DNA of 5,915 nt from positions 1-5,915 of the forward strand of contig CAIYZX010000419.1 of assembly GCA_903930745.1 (NCBI GenBank). Direction: 5' to 3'. Position numbers and translations under genes: made by a program. Source of the DNA: an uncultured Chloroflexota bacterium (GTDB lineage Bacteria; Chloroflexota; Limnocylindria; Limnocylindrales; CSP1-4). How positions within the stretch are numbered: position 1 is the stretch's first letter; the number at the start of each line of letters is the position of its first letter. The notes under the pieces are model-generated. The model saw only the letters and a program-made list of their open reading frames with translations, had not been told where the DNA came from and did not search any database. Shown here piece after piece: positions 1 to 5,790 of the stretch.

Positions 1-3000
1 CTGCTGGACGCGCTGGCCCCGGTCCTGGCCACGCGACCCCGCGAGGAGCTGGTCGCCCTGCTCCACCGGGATGCCCGGCCGGTCCTCACCGCGATCCCGT
101 CCCTCGCCGTGCTGGCCGCCGGGCTCGCCACGCCTCGGACGTCCGCGCTCTCGGACCCGGAACGCCGCCAGCCTCGCGCGCTGGAGTCCCTCTTCCGCTG
201 GCTTGGCCGCCTGGCTGCGGAGCGTCCCGTGGTGCTGGTCCTGGAGGACCTCCACGTGGCGGACGCCGCCACCCGGGCCTTCGCCACGTTCGTCGCCCGC
301 CTTGCGCGCACGGAGCGGATCGCGCTCGTGCTCACGTACCAGCCGGACCGGCTCACGCGCGAGCACCCGCTTCGCGAGAACCTCGCGGTGATCGAAGCCG
401 GCCTCCGCCCGCCGGTGCGCCTGGTCCTGCCGCCGCTGACGCGGCGCGAGATCGCCGGGCTCATCGAGGGGATCGAGGGCGAGCGGCCGTCCGCGTCCAT
501 CGTGGTGCTCGTGGCGGAGCGGTCCGCCGGCGCGCCCCTCGTGGTGGAGGAGCTGGTGGCCGCGCGTCGCGAGCTGCGCAACGCCACGCTCACCGGGACG
601 CTCGCGGACATCGTGGCCGCGCGGCTGGCCCGACGGACGCCGGAGTGCCGCCGCCTGCTCCGCCTGCTCGCCGCCGCCGAGCGGCCGATGACCGAGACCC
701 AGGTCCGGGTCACGTCCGAGGCGTTCGAGGCGGAGATGGCCCCGGGCGCCCGCCTGGCGCCGCGTTCCGCCGCCGGCCCGCGCCGCGGCGCGGGCAGCCT
801 GGACGCCGATCTAGCGGCGGGCCTGGACGAGGCGCTGGAGCACGGGTTCCTGCACCGCGATTCGGACGGCAGGATCGCGTTCCGCCACGAGCTGGTTGCG
901 CGGGCGGTGGTGGCGGACCTGCTCCCCGGGCAGCGAGCGCGGCACCGCGTGGCCCTTGCGCGGGCGTTCGCCACGGAGCCCGCCGTGGCCGCCGCCCACT
1001 GGCGCGCCGCGCACCGCCTGGACGAGGCGCGCGCCGCGGCGATCGAGGCGGGCAGGCGCGCACTGGAGCGGGAGGCCCCGGCGGACGCGCTGGGCGACTT
1101 CGAGCGCGGCCTGGACATGCCGGCCCCGCCGGTGACACCCGGCGCGGAGGGCGCGGAGGGCGCGGAGGTAGCGGAGGGAGCGGAGGGAGCGGAGGGAGCC
1201 GCGGCTGCGCCCGAGAGCTTCGTGACCCTGGCCCGCCTGGCGGCGGAGGCCGCCTATGCCGCGATGCGCCCCACGCGCGCCGTGGCGTACGCGGAGAGCG
1301 CGATCGGCTCGCTGGCGTCCGGCGGTGACCGGCTGGAGCGTGCGGTCCTGGAGTCCCACCTGGGCCGCTACCGCCTGGCCGCAGGCGACGTCACGGGCGC
1401 CACGGCCGCGCTGCGCCACGCCGCGGAGACGGCACCGCGCGACCCGTCCGTCGCCCGCGCGCGCATCCTCGCGCTGCTGGCACAGGAGCGGATGATCGCG
1501 GGCGCGTTCTCGGACGCGGAGGCGGCCGCCGTGGCGGCGCTGGACGTGACCGGCCGGCTGGAGGATGCCGCGGAGCCGGAGGCGATCCACGCGCTCACCA
1601 CGCTCGCCGTGGTCCGTGGCTGGGGCGAGGACCCGGAGGGCGCCCTGCCGCTCCTTCGCCAGGCCGTGGGCCGGGCGAGGACCGCCGGGCTCGTGGAGGA
1701 GTGGTGGCGCGCCGTCGCCAACACCGCGGTGATCCTGGAGCTGCTGGGACGGCCCGGCGAGGCGGTGGACACCACGTTCAGCGCCATGGCGGAGGCGCGG
1801 GCGCTGGACCTGGACGCCGTGTACGGCAACCTGCTGGGCGGCAACGTGGCCGGCATCCTCGTGGACGTGGGGCGGTGGGCGGAGGCGCGCGAGCTCTCGC
1901 TGCGGGCGCTGGACTGGAGCCCGGCGGGCGTCCCCTTCGTCAACGCGATCCTCAACCTCGTCATCGTGGAGATCGAGTCCGAGGCGGGCGAGGAGGCCGG
2001 TCGTCTGCTTGGCCGGATCCTGGTTGAGCTGGAGACCGGCGGCGACCTGCAGTTCGCGATCCCGGCCTACCAGGCCACGGCGTCCTACGCGATGTGGTCC
2101 GGCGACCTCGCGGACGCGCGCCGGGCGGCGGAGCGCGGCTGGGCGCGGCTCAAGGGGACGGAGGACTGGGTCCTCGTCGCCCGCATGGCGGCCACCTCGC
2201 TGGAGGTGGAGAGCGCGATCGTCGCGGAGGCCCTGGAGAAGCGGCGCATCGGTGACGTGGCGGCATCACGGGAGCGGGCCGGCCGGATCCTCGCCGAGGC
2301 GGAGCGCGCCGTTGCGGCGGCCCGCGCGGACGACGGGGCGGGCGCCGCGGAGCCGGATGCGAGCCTTGCCACGGCGCGCGCGTTCCATGCCCGCCTGATG
2401 GGCCGGGACGACCCGGCGCGCTGGGGCGATGTCGCGCGGCGCTGGCAGACGATCGGCGACCCGTATCGGGAGGCTCGCGCCCGCTGGCGCCAGGCCGAGG
2501 CGATCATGGGCGCCGCGCTCAACGAGCCCGGCAGACCGAGGGATCGGACGGACTCCCGCCTGGTCCGCATGGAGGCCCGGGAGCCCCTGACCACCGCCGT
2601 CAGCCTCGCCGTGGGCCTGCGTGCGCGCCCGCTTCTCCGGCGCCTTCGGGAGCTGGCCCAGCGGACGATGATCCCGCTGTCCCCGGACGTGGACGAGCTC
2701 CTGGATGCCCCGGCACCCGCCATCGCCGGTGCCCGGGCGCAGGTCTCGCCCGGCCCCATGGCGGAGGCCACGTCCGGCAGTCTCTCGCAACCCGCGGAGA
2801 CCGCGAAGGGTGCCGGTGCGGCGGACACCTTCGGCCTCTCCAGGCGCGAGCTGGAGGTGCTGGCGCTGATCGCGCAGGGCCGGACGAACCGCGAGATCGG
2901 CGACCGGCTGTTCATCAGCCAGAAGACGGTGGGCGTCCACGTGGGCAACATCCTGTTCAAGCTGGGCGTGTCGGGACGCGTGGAGGCGGCGGCGGTGGCG

Positions 3001-3042
3001 ATCCGCCTGGGCCTGGAGGGGACCGGTCCCGCGCGCTCGTGA
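1..3042 (+). CDS. Large ATPase-LuxR (LAL/MalT-like) transcriptional regulator, 5' truncated
   Basis: The frame is open from the first base and ends at TGA 3040-3042, so 1013 codons are visible and the true start lies upstream. Residues about 77-88 (VVLVLEDLHVAD) are a Walker B motif of the AAA_16/LAL type. The TYQPD segment at about 112-116 and the helical EIAGL...AERSAGAPLVVEEL region belong to the same ATPase module. The Walker A loop is not seen and should lie upstream of the window. Residues about 400-890 are Ala/Arg/Glu-rich helices resembling TPR repeats. A disordered Ala/Pro/Ser linker follows, then a LuxR-type HTH at about 946-1006 (LSRRELEVLALIAQG, NREIGDRLFISQKTVGVHV). In this family, ligand or protein sensing by the ATPase/TPR part controls DNA binding by the HTH. 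The inducer and targets cannot be read from the sequence. A Gly-Ala-Glu repeat interrupts the protein at residues 381-400. Family assignment is firm; regulon unknown. Confidence 0.93.
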   Translation: MLDALAPVLATRPREELVALLHRDARPVLTAIPSLAVLAAGLATPRTSALSDPERRQPRALESLFRWLGRLAAERPVVLVLEDLHVADAATRAFATFVARLARTERIALVLTYQPDRLTREHPLRENLAVIEAGLRPPVRLVLPPLTRREIAGLIEGIEGERPSASIVVLVAERSAGAPLVVEELVAARRELRNATLTGTLADIVAARLARRTPECRRLLRLLAAAERPMTETQVRVTSEAFEAEMAPGARLAPRSAAGPRRGAGSLDADLAAGLDEALEHGFLHRDSDGRIAFRHELVARAVVADLLPGQRARHRVALARAFATEPAVAAAHWRAAHRLDEARAAAIEAGRRALEREAPADALGDFERGLDMPAPPVTPGAEGAEGAEVAEGAEGAEGAAAAPESFVTLARLAAEAAYAAMRPTRAVAYAESAIGSLASGGDRLERAVLESHLGRYRLAAGDVTGATAALRHAAETAPRDPSVARARILALLAQERMIAGAFSDAEAAAVAALDVTGRLEDAAEPEAIHALTTLAVVRGWGEDPEGALPLLRQAVGRARTAGLVEEWWRAVANTAVILELLGRPGEAVDTTFSAMAEARALDLDAVYGNLLGGNVAGILVDVGRWAEARELSLRALDWSPAGVPFVNAILNLVIVEIESEAGEEAGRLLGRILVELETGGDLQFAIPAYQATASYAMWSGDLADARRAAERGWARLKGTEDWVLVARMAATSLEVESAIVAEALEKRRIGDVAASRERAGRILAEAERAVAAARADDGAGAAEPDASLATARAFHARLMGRDDPARWGDVARRWQTIGDPYREARARWRQAEAIMGAALNEPGRPRDRTDSRLVRMEAREPLTTAVSLAVGLRARPLLRRLRELAQRTMIPLSPDVDELLDAPAPAIAGARAQVSPGPMAEATSGSLSQPAETAKGAGAADTFGLSRRELEVLALIAQGRTNREIGDRLFISQKTVGVHVGNILFKLGVSGRVEAAAVAIRLGLEGTGPARS
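1141..1199 (+). repeat. 9-bp in-frame minisatellite coding (Gly-Ala-Glu)n
   Basis: Six consecutive 9-bp units run from 1141 to 1194, with a partial seventh to about 1199. The first three units are ggcgcggag, the fourth is gtagcggag, and the last two are ggagcggag. They encode GAE, GAE, GAE, VAE, GAE, GAE and then GAA. The repeat sits between the ATPase module and the TPR-like region of the regulator and probably forms an acidic flexible linker. Because the unit is a multiple of three, copy-number change would lengthen or shorten the linker without breaking the frame. Confidence 0.9.
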
Positions 3043-3052
3043 TGCCCTGCGG

Positions 3053-3082
3053 GTGACACGACTCGCCGAGATTGGGTAGATT
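3053..3082 (+). promoter_or_regulatory. Putative sigma70-type promoter of the cupredoxin lipoprotein gene
   Basis: GTGACA at 3053-3058 matches the -35 consensus at 5 of 6 positions. TAGATT at 3077-3082 matches the -10 consensus at 4 of 6. The spacer is 18 bp. This lies in a 95-bp gap with locally lower GC, about 55 bp upstream of the lipoprotein ATG. A short inverted repeat, TGGG 3073-3076 and CCCA 3083-3086, brackets the -10 hexamer. It is the best promoter-like match I found between genes, but it is read by eye only. Confidence 0.45.
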
Positions 3083-3128
3083 CCCAGCCATCCCAACGCG
3101 ACTTCCACCCGCCTCCGCCCGGTATCCC

Positions 3129-3132
3129 GAGG
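3129..3132 (+). promoter_or_regulatory. Weak Shine-Dalgarno for the lipoprotein
   Basis: GAGG at 3129-3132 lies 5 nt before ATG 3138 and supports that start over the in-frame TTG at 3072. The site is embedded in a direct repeat, GGTATCC at 3121-3127 and 3131-3137, with a 10-bp period. Confidence 0.5.
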
Positions 3133-3137
3133 TATCC

Positions 3138-3599
3138 ATGCGCCGCACGCTCCTCGTGCTCACCTCCGCCGCAACCGCCCTCCTCCTTGCCGCCTGCTCG
3201 GGCGCCGAGGGTCCGGGCTGGACCTACGCCGCCCCCACCGTCGCCCCGGCGGTCACGCCCGCGCCCTCCACGGACGCCACCACGGCGCCGGAGGTCACCC
3301 CGGTGCCCGGCGGCGAGACCGGCGACATCGCTGTCGCAGCACTCAACGTGGCGTTCGACAAGGCGGAGCTGACGGCGCCCGCGGACACCAAGTTCACGAT
3401 CAACTTCGACAACCAGGACGCCGGCATCCCGCACAACGTGGCGATCAAGGACTCGATGGGCATGCTGGTGTTCACCGGCGAGATCTTCAACGGTCCGGCC
3501 CAGAAGGCCTATGCCGTGGATCCGCTGGCCGCGGGCGACTACCAGTTCGTCTGCACCGTGCATCCGAATATGATCGGGACCCTCAAGGTCGGGGGCTGA
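3138..3599 (+). CDS. Cupredoxin-domain (type-1 copper) lipoprotein
   Basis: This is a 153-residue protein. Residues 1-20 form a lipoprotein signal peptide: MRRT, a hydrophobic LLVLTSAATALLLAA core and the lipobox LAAC with Cys20. It should therefore be exported and lipid-anchored on the outer face of the cytoplasmic membrane. Residues 28-60 are an Ala/Pro/Thr-rich tether. Residues about 62-153 form a plastocyanin/amicyanin-like cupredoxin domain. The visible type-1 copper ligands are His99 (IPHNVAI) and Cys139, His142 and Met145 in FVCTVHPNMIG. The C-x2-H-x2-M spacing is that of amicyanin, not the x4 spacing of plastocyanin. The likely role is a small electron carrier to or from membrane oxidoreductases; copper binding or delivery is an alternative. 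ATG 3138 was chosen because it begins the signal peptide; the upstream in-frame TTG would add a non-signal-like N-terminal extension. The gene appears monocistronic, with its own promoter and a downstream hairpin. Confidence 0.9.
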   Translation: MRRTLLVLTSAATALLLAACSGAEGPGWTYAAPTVAPAVTPAPSTDATTAPEVTPVPGGETGDIAVAALNVAFDKAELTAPADTKFTINFDNQDAGIPHNVAIKDSMGMLVFTGEIFNGPAQKAYAVDPLAAGDYQFVCTVHPNMIGTLKVGG

Positions 3600-3618
3600 T
3601 CCCGGACCATCCCCAGGC

Positions 3619-3647
3619 GCCTTGCGGATGACGGTCATCCGCAAGGC
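3619..3647 (+). terminator. Perfect 14+14 bp palindrome, candidate terminator or operator
   Basis: The left arm GCCTTGCGGATGAC (3619-3632) and right arm GTCATCCGCAAGGC (3634-3647) are exact reverse complements separated by a single G. The repeat begins 20 nt after the lipoprotein stop, as expected of a transcription terminator. In RNA it can form a stem of about 12-13 bp with a tiny loop. No T-run follows on either strand, so if it terminates transcription it is not a classical U-tract terminator. The near-perfect dyad could equally be an operator for the downstream AlaX gene. Confidence 0.5.
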
Positions 3648-3654
3648 AGACGAT

Positions 3655-3668
3655 CGGCCCCAGGGCCG
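3655..3668 (+). repeat. Short inverted repeat just upstream of the AlaX ribosome binding site
   Basis: CGGCCC at 3655-3660 and GGGCCG at 3663-3668 are exact reverse complements separated by CA. The right arm touches the first base of the GGAGG ribosome binding site. A small hairpin here could modulate translation, but such short GC arms also arise by chance at this base composition. Confidence 0.3.
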
Positions 3669-3672
3669 GAGG
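3668..3672 (+). promoter_or_regulatory. Shine-Dalgarno for the AlaX gene
   Basis: GGAGG lies 5 nt before ATG 3678. It is a strong match that fixes the start of the editing hydrolase. Confidence 0.75.
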
Positions 3673-3677
3673 CGCAG

Positions 3678-4436
3678 ATGACCCGCGTGGACGAGGTCTG
3701 CTACCGGGACGCATACGCGTCGAGGGCGCCTGCGCGCGTGCTGGAGGTCTCCGGGGCCGCAGACGGCCCGGTGCTCGTGGTGCTGGACACGACGCTCTTC
3801 TACCCGGGTGGCGGCGGCCAGCCCGCGGACCGCGGCACCATCCTGCGCACCGCCGATGGCCGTTCGTGGGTCGTGCGAGCCGCGAAGCGGTTCGGCGGCG
3901 AGATCGCGCACGAGCTCGAGGCGGCGGCCGATGGCGCCCTGCCTGTCGCGGGCGACGCCGTGGAGATGGACCTGGACTGGGCGCGCCGCTACCGCCTGAT
4001 GCGGACCCACACGGCCCTGCACGCGCTGTGCGGCGTGGTCTGGCGTGACTACGGGGCGCTCGTCACCGGTGGCAACATGGAGCCCGGTGCCGGCCGCATG
4101 GACTTCGAGTTCGAGCGGATGTCCGGCGACCTCGTGGGCGAGATCGAGGCCACCGTGAACCGCGAGCTGCAGGTCAGGCGCGACGTGCGTGTGAACGTGC
4201 TGCCGCGCGACGAGGCGTTCGCGATCCCGGACCTGATCCGGACGAAGGTCAACCTCCTGCCGGAGGGGATCGAGCAGATCCGGACCATCGAGATCGTGGG
4301 CCTGGACCTGCAGGCCGATGGCGGGACGCACGTGAGCAACACCGCCGAGGTGGGCACGATCCGGGTGACCGGGTACGAGTCCAAGGGCAGGATCAACAAG
4401 CGCATCCGGCTTGAGCTGGTGGACCCCGAGGGATGA
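3678..4436 (+). CDS. AlaX-type alanyl-tRNA editing protein (AlaX-M-like)
   Basis: This 252-residue protein resembles the editing domain of alanyl-tRNA synthetase expressed on its own. Such proteins hydrolyse Ser- (or Gly-) mischarged tRNA(Ala) in trans in the cytoplasm. Residues 41-53 (FYPGGGGQPADRG) are the glycine-rich motif of the N-terminal beta-barrel. Residues 109-116 contain the zinc motif H-x3-H (His111, His115, RTHTALHA). Residues 212-222 (QADGGTHVSNT) hold the second metal motif, with His218. The usual Cys four residues before that His (CGGTH in AlaRS) is Asp214 here. Asp could still ligate metal, and I recall this variant in part of the AlaX family, but I cannot verify it. The C-terminal SKGRINKRIRLEL segment is typical. 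Length suits AlaX-M rather than the shorter AlaX-S. It is preceded by a strong ribosome binding site and followed 28 bp later by the putative protease, so the two may be cotranscribed. Family call is firm; substrate preference is inferred. Confidence 0.92.
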   Translation: MTRVDEVCYRDAYASRAPARVLEVSGAADGPVLVVLDTTLFYPGGGGQPADRGTILRTADGRSWVVRAAKRFGGEIAHELEAAADGALPVAGDAVEMDLDWARRYRLMRTHTALHALCGVVWRDYGALVTGGNMEPGAGRMDFEFERMSGDLVGEIEATVNRELQVRRDVRVNVLPRDEAFAIPDLIRTKVNLLPEGIEQIRTIEIVGLDLQADGGTHVSNTAEVGTIRVTGYESKGRINKRIRLELVDPEG

Positions 4437-4453
4437 GCGCCGTGGGACCGGCC

Positions 4454-4459
4454 AAGGTG
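4454..4459 (+). promoter_or_regulatory. Shine-Dalgarno supporting the GTG 4465 start
   Basis: AAGGTG at 4454-4459 lies 5 nt before GTG 4465. An in-frame TTG at 4411 would overlap the AlaX gene by 26 bp and has no comparable purine-rich site, so GTG 4465 is preferred. Confidence 0.5.
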
Positions 4460-4464
4460 CGACG

Positions 4465-5790
4465 GTGACGCGCCTGCATGCGCTCCGGGCGACGGGGCGC
4501 GCCCCGGACGAGGACCGGCGCCCGGCGCCCGGCGGCCGCGAGGATGTCGCGCTCGGCGACGCGGCGGACTCCGGCCCGTCCGGAGGAATCCTGGGCCCCG
4601 TCTCCCCTGCGACCATCGCCCACGTGCAGCGGACCGCCGGCAACGCCGCCGCGATGAAGCTGGTCCAGCGGCAGAGCGTCGAGGACGAGCAGCGACCATA
4701 CGGCGCGAAGCCGCCCGCCGGTGGCGCCGGCCTCCCCGCACCCGCCGAGATGCCGGGTGGTGGAGCCGGTGCTGCGGGTGCTGGACCGGACGGGGAGTCC
4801 GCGGAGGCTGCACCCGCCCCGGCCGCGGCACCGCCCGGCGGCGCGCCCGCTCATCGGACGCTGCGAGTGGGCACGCGCGGGCCGGACGTGGAGGACCTCC
4901 AGAACCGGCTCAACGCCGCCGGTGCCACGCCCGCGCTTGAGCCCGATGGCATCTTTGGCCGCCTGACCCGCGCGGCCGTGGTTGCCTACCAGTCAGGTCA
5001 CGATCTCGATCCGGATGGTGTCGTGGGGCCGCTCACGTGGGGCCGCCTGGATCCGGCTGCACCCGGGGGCGGTGGCGGCGAGGGACCCCAGCCGCAGCCG
5101 CAGGACCCGCTCGCCGGGATCGTCGTCATCGCGGGGCACAGCGCCTCGGCGGCGGCCATCGCGCGGGCGCGCACCCAGGCCGTGGAGCTCTACGGGAACC
5201 TCGCGCCGGCCAACCGCGCGCGCCTTGTCGCAAGCCCGATCACGGTGGACGTGATCCCGCACGACAAGCAGCTCACGGACCTCCCGGAGTACGCGCATCT
5301 CAGGGGCACCAACACGTTCGACGGCCGGCTCTGGGACAATGTGCGCGGCATCCAGACGACGATCGCCGGCGCCACGCACGTGGCCGTGGCGGAGGAGGAT
5401 CTCGTCGCGGTGGCCGGGACCGCGGCCTCCTACGGTCCGGGCTTCCTCGAGGCGCACGAGGGCGGTCACGGGCTCCAGACGTCCGGCCTGACGCCGACAC
5501 AGGTGGCGACACTCGCCACGATCTACGCGGCGCGGGTGGCGAGCACGGGACCCATCACCCAGGCGACGCCCGCCGGGGCGGCCACGGCCAAGTGGCTCAG
5601 TCCCGCCTGGTACTCCGCCGCGAACAAGGAGGAGTACTTCGCCAACTCGGTGGCGGCGTACCACTCGCATCCGTACACCAGCGGCGCCGGTGACCAGGCG
5701 ATGTACACGCGGGCCTGGCTGCAGGCCAACGACGCGCCCATGTTCCGGCTGCTCCAGGCCATCTACCAGCAGCAGGGAGCCACGCCATGA
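4465..5790 (+). CDS. Modular putative zinc metallopeptidase: QRTAGN-motif N-terminus, peptidoglycan-binding domain, ATLF/M34-like HEGGH domain
   Basis: With the GTG start the protein has 441 residues, no signal peptide and no membrane segment. Residues 51-70 carry the helical motif HVQRTAGNAAAMKLVQRQ, which resembles the LQRTxGNxAVxxLLQRQ segment I know from N-termini of eCIS-associated (often DUF4157) proteins. A Gly/Ala/Pro linker follows (about 80-130). Residues 131-196 are a PG_binding_1 domain (TLRVGTRGPDVEDLQNRL, DGIFGRLTRAAV, DPDGVVGPLTW). After a second Gly/Pro/Gln linker, residues about 217-436 form the putative protease domain. It contains HEGGH at 331-335 (zinc ligands His331 and His335, catalytic Glu332) and YSAANKEEYFANS at 383-395. 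The Y-x3-N-x2-E spacing matches anthrax lethal factor Tyr728 and Glu735, making Glu390 the likely third zinc ligand and Tyr383 the likely transition-state tyrosine. It is probably a secreted or injected protease acting near cell walls; target unknown. Its stop overlaps the next gene's ATG. Confidence 0.8.
   Translation: MTRLHALRATGRAPDEDRRPAPGGREDVALGDAADSGPSGGILGPVSPATIAHVQRTAGNAAAMKLVQRQSVEDEQRPYGAKPPAGGAGLPAPAEMPGGGAGAAGAGPDGESAEAAPAPAAAPPGGAPAHRTLRVGTRGPDVEDLQNRLNAAGATPALEPDGIFGRLTRAAVVAYQSGHDLDPDGVVGPLTWGRLDPAAPGGGGGEGPQPQPQDPLAGIVVIAGHSASAAAIARARTQAVELYGNLAPANRARLVASPITVDVIPHDKQLTDLPEYAHLRGTNTFDGRLWDNVRGIQTTIAGATHVAVAEEDLVAVAGTAASYGPGFLEAHEGGHGLQTSGLTPTQVATLATIYAARVASTGPITQATPAGAATAKWLSPAWYSAANKEEYFANSVAAYHSHPYTSGAGDQAMYTRAWLQANDAPMFRLLQAIYQQQGATP
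5775..5779 (+). promoter_or_regulatory. Shine-Dalgarno for the 3' partial gene
   Basis: GGGAG at 5775-5779 lies 7 nt before ATG 5787, inside the end of the protease gene. It supports reinitiation or coupled translation of the next gene. Confidence 0.55.

Noticed and set aside
1141..1199. A CRISPR-like or mobile-element repeat.
   Set aside because: The 9-bp units are contiguous, in frame and without spacers, so this is a coding minisatellite.
1..3042. The regulator as a pseudogene because no Walker A or start codon is visible.
   Set aside because: The frame is open to the first base with family-like sequence, so truncation by the window edge explains the missing N-terminus.
3072..3137. N-terminal extension of the lipoprotein from an in-frame TTG at 3072.
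   Set aside because: It would bury the signal peptide and lipobox behind 22 residues and place the start within the putative -10 region. ATG 3138 gives a classic lipoprotein N-terminus.
4411..4464. TTG 4411 as the start of the metallopeptidase gene.
   Set aside because: It would overlap the AlaX gene by 26 bp without a good ribosome binding site, whereas GTG 4465 has AAGGTG at suitable spacing. The choice does not affect any domain.
2085..4643. An 852-codon open frame on the minus strand spanning the regulator end, lipoprotein and AlaX genes.
   Set aside because: Its translation is Arg/Ala/Pro/Ser-rich with no recognisable domain, and it lies opposite three convincing genes. Long antisense frames are expected when stop codons are rare at high GC.
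4465..5790. The peptidoglycan-binding protein as an ordinary cell-wall hydrolase (amidase, D,D-carboxypeptidase or L,D-transpeptidase).
   Set aside because: None of the usual catalytic motifs of those partners is seen. The C-terminal domain instead has HEGGH with a lethal-factor-like downstream Tyr/Glu motif, and there is no signal peptide.
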